A stretch of DNA of 23,282 bases from Tubiluchus corallicola (lineage: Eukaryota > Priapulida > Priapulimorpha > Priapulimorphida > Tubiluchidae). Below the pieces are notes generated by a model that saw only the letters and a program-made list of their open reading frames with translations, did not search any database and had not been told where the DNA came from. The DNA lies in NCBI GenBank assembly GCA_030141605.1, contig JAQGDQ010000688.1, positions 89,001-112,282 of the forward strand. Reading direction: 5' to 3'. The translations under genes were made by a program, and so were the position numbers. Position 1 is the first letter of the stretch. Each line of letters opens with the position of its first letter. Below are positions 20,228-23,282 of the stretch, piece by piece.

Positions 20228-21439
20228 CATGATCTTATATTCGACATTACTAGACATGGAACAGCTGCTTATAAATGCCGTTTTTCTCTCGGGCTTCTTA
20301 ATTGTGGACTTCTCTAACAGAAAATTGTCATTATCTTATATTCGACATTCCTAGACATGGAACAACTGCTTATAAATGCCGTTTTTCTCTCGGGCTTCTT
20401 ACTTGTGGACTTCTCTAACAGAAAATTGTCATGATCTTATATTTGACATTCCTAGACGTGGAACAACTGCTTATAAATGCAGTTTTTCTCTCGGGCTTCT
20501 TACTTGTGGACTTCTCTAACAGAAAATTGTCATGATCTCATATTCGACATTCCTAGACGTGGAACAGCTGCTTATAAATGCCGTTTTTCTCTCGGGCTTC
20601 TTACTTGTGGACTTCTCTAACAGAAAATTGTCATGATCTTATATTCGACATTCCTAGACGTGGAACAACTGCTTATAAATGCCGTTTTTCTCTCGGGCTT
20701 CTTACTTGTGGACTTCTCTAACAGAAAATTGTCATGATCTCATATTCGACATTCCTAGACGTGGAACAGCTGCTTATAAATGCCGTTTTTCTCTCGGGCT
20801 TCTTACTTGTGGACTTCTCTAACAGAAAATTGTCATTATCTTATATTCGACATTCCTAGACATGGAACAACTGCTTATAAATGCCGTTTTTCTCTCGGGC
20901 TTCTTACTTGTGGACTTCTCTAACAGAAAATTGTCATGATCTTATATTCGACATTCCTAGACGTGGAACAACTGCTTATAAATGCCGTTTTTCTCTCGGG
21001 CTTCTTACTTGTGGACTTCTCTAACAGAAAATTGTCATGATCTTATATTCGACATTCCTAGACGTGGAACAGCTGCTTATAAATGCCGTTTTTCTCTCGG
21101 GCTTCTTACTTGTGGACTTCTCTAACAGAAAATTGTCATGATCTTATATTTGACATTCCTAGACGTGGAACAACTGCTTATAAATGCAGTTTTTCTCTCG
21201 GGCTTCTTACTTGTGGACTTCTCTAACAGAAAATTGTCATGATCTTATATTCGACATTCCTAGACGTGGAACAACTGCTTATAAATGCAGTTTTTCTCTC
21301 GGGCTTCTTACTTGTGGACTTCTCTAACAGAAAATTGTCATGATCTTATATTCGACATTCCTAGACGTGGAAAAACTACTTATAAATGCCGTTTTTTTTT
21401 CGGGCTTCTTACTTGTGGACTTCTCTAACAGAAAATTGT
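20228..21439. repeat. 101-bp satellite, 12 copies with no length change
   Basis: Units start with CATGATCTTATATTCGACAT at 20228 and every 101 bp after that up to 21339. Each carries TTCCTAGACGTGGAACAACT, GCTTATAAATGCCG, TTTTTCTCTCGGGCTTCTTA, CTTGTGGACTTCTCTAACAG and AAAATTGT. Differences are point changes only (T/C in TTATATT, A/G in GACATGG, A/G in AACAACTG, C/A in ATGCCG). The first and last units carry the most private changes. Sequence 19920-20227 before it and 21440-21635 after it shows nothing recognised. Confidence 0.97.
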
Positions 21440-21634
21440 ATAAATTAAAACTACAAGCTACTCCTATTCAAGAACAACATCGACTGGTATCTTCTATTAA
21501 TAGCAAAACTATCTTATTTGAATACCATTTCTCTGGACGTTAATTCATATCTTCGTCTCTCACCACTGAAGCCTCTAATTTTGAGTGACCACTGGCCTTG
21601 TATGAGGTGACCTGTACAAAAAAATGCACACTTA

Positions 21635-21784
<150 letters not shown>

Positions 21785-21884
21785 TTAGCGACTAATTAAT
21801 AAGTAAAACTCACGGTTAAATGCGTAATAATTAATTATACCTGTACCAGGTGCTAATAACTACAAATACAGCTCATAATAGAGT

Positions 21885-22010
21885 AACAGACATTCTTTTT
21901 GAATTCAAAAATAATAAACAATCTTTTTGAATTAAACAAATAAACAAGCTTTTTTGCTGAATATAAAAATAGTAAATAAACATTCTTTTTGAATGTAAAA
22001 AGAATAAAAT
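21885..22010. repeat. Degenerate AT-rich repeat with CTTTTTGAAT motif
   Basis: ATTCTTTTTGAATTCAAAAA, AATCTTTTTGAATTAAACAA and CATTCTTTTTGAATGTAAAA are spaced irregularly and separated by AATAAACA-like sequence. It is a weak, decayed tandem repeat. Confidence 0.5.
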
Positions 22011-22098
22011 ATGTATACAGGTATATTAAACTCAAAATAAAGTAGATTTAAGTACACATTTTTTGTACCCCTTCCCATACGAATTTAAATAAGACAAG

Positions 22099-23282
22099 GA
22101 ATCTAGTCAACGTACTAACCGTACCGCAATCAAGTCAACGTACTAATCGTACCGTAATCTAGTCAACGTACTAATCGTACCCTGATCTAGTCAACGTACT
22201 AATCGTAACCTAATCTAGTCAACATGCTAATCTTACCCTAATCTAGTCAACGTACTAATCTTACCCTAATCTAGTCAACGTACTAATCGTACCCTAATCT
22301 AGTCAACATGCTAATCGTACCCTAATCTAGTCAACGTACTAATCGTACCCTAAACTAGTCAACGTACTAATCGTACCCTAATCTAGTCAACGTACTAATC
22401 GTACCCTAATCTAGTCAACGTACTAATCGTACCCTAATCTAGTCAACGTACTAATCGTACCCTAATCTAGTCAACGTACTAATCGTACCCTAATCTAGTC
22501 AACGTACTAATCGTACCCTAATCTAGTCAACATACTAATCGTAACCTAATCTAGTCAACATGCTAATCTTACCCTAATCTAGTCAACGTACTAATCTTAC
22601 CCTAATCTAGTCAACGTACTAATCGTACCCTAATCTAGTCAACGTACTAATCGTACCCTAAACTAGTCAACGTACTAATCGTACCCTAATCTAGTCAACG
22701 TACTAATCGTACCCTAATCTAGTCAACGTACTAATCGTACCCTAATCTAGTCAACGTACTAATCATACCCTAATCTAGTCAACGTACTAATCGTACACTA
22801 ATCTAGTCAACGTACTAATCTTACCCTAATCTAGTCAACGTACTAATCGTACCCTAATCTAGTCAACGTACTAATCGTAACCAAATCTAGTCAACGTACT
22901 AATCATACCCTAATCTAGTCAACGTACTAATCGTACCCTAATCTAGTCAACGTACTAATCGTACCCAAATCTAGTCAACATAGTAATCGTACCCTAATCT
23001 AGTCAACGTACTAATCGTACCCTAATTTAGTCAACGTACTAATCGTACCCTAATCTAGTCGACATACTAATCGTACCCTAATTTAGTCAACGTACTAATC
23101 GTACCCTAATCTAGTCAACATACTAATCGTACCCTAATCTAATAAACGTACTAATCGTACCCTAATCTAGTCAACGTACTAATCATACCCTAATCTAGTC
23201 AACGTACTAATCGTAGTCTAATCTAGTCAACGTACTAATCGTACCCAAATCTAGTCAACATAGTAATCGTACCCTAATCTAG
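22099..23282. repeat. 28-bp satellite, at least 42 copies, truncated by window end
   Basis: Unit of 28 bp: AATCTAGTCAACGTACTAAT then CGTACCCT. Point variants include CATGCTAAT, CTTACCCT, CGTAACCT, CCTAAACT and CCCAAAT. Their positions repeat: the GTAACC..CATGC..TTACC..TTACC block at 22205 recurs at 22541 (336 bp, 12 units), and the CATACCC and CCCAAATC..ACATAGT variants at 22901-22980 recur 280 bp (10 units) later. The first two units (22099-22155) are the most diverged. Confidence 0.97.

Noticed and set aside
22099-22180. TACTAAC branch-point-like motifs in the 28-bp array
   Set aside because: They are on the plus strand while the gene is transcribed from the minus strand.
22099-23282. CRISPR-like direct repeats of 28 bp
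   Set aside because: The repeats are directly contiguous with no unique spacers, no cas genes exist, and the context is an animal intron. It is satellite DNA.
22099-23282. Interstitial telomere sequence, because each unit contains CCCTAA
   Set aside because: The hexamer occurs once per 28-bp unit in an otherwise different sequence, never in tandem, so it is best explained by chance.

Overview
The window is AT-rich animal DNA (a bilaterian invertebrate; phylum not resolved). It has GT-AG introns of several kilobases, decayed non-LTR retrotransposon (LINE) fragments, DNA-transposon debris, microsatellites and many minisatellites. There is no bacterial or phage gene organisation, and almost every long open frame is low-complexity or tandem-repeat sequence. 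I do not name a species because nothing in the sequence fixes one.

One real gene is recognised: the 3' part of a GRB2/drk/SEM-5 adaptor gene on the minus strand. Three exons are visible with consistent splice phases: SH2 first half (21636-21758), SH2 second half (16105-16270) and the C-terminal SH3 domain with the stop codon (12698-12877). The exons for the N-terminal SH3 lie beyond the right edge. The product would link phosphotyrosine receptors or scaffolds (SH2) to proline-rich partners such as SOS (SH3) upstream of Ras.

Layout: 1-12,000 is gene-poor sequence downstream of the gene. It holds a 543-bp segment present twice (660-1202, 1631-2173), a 42-bp minisatellite (about 4000-5130), a pogo/Tigger-like MITE (5461-5772), a GC-rich island (about 5850-6240), a TIR-bounded element filled with a 93-bp tandem array (7249-8036), a duplicated LINE/SINE-like tail (8769-9034), a 51-bp triplicate and a 29-bp minisatellite (10204-10748). 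About 12,100-12,697 is the probable 3' UTR. The last intron (12878-16104) holds a 128-bp foldback repeat and a large CT tract. The SH2-splitting intron (16271-21635) holds trinucleotide tracts, a broken LINE reverse-transcriptase C-terminus, copies of an unknown repeat and a 12-copy 101-bp array. The intron upstream of the SH2 (21759 onward) is mostly a 28-bp satellite running off the window.

I found no defence system, operon or other novel multi-gene system. The most interesting material is structural: several homogenised tandem arrays with higher-order periodicities, one of which lies inside a transposon-like element whose own terminal motif recurs in each monomer.
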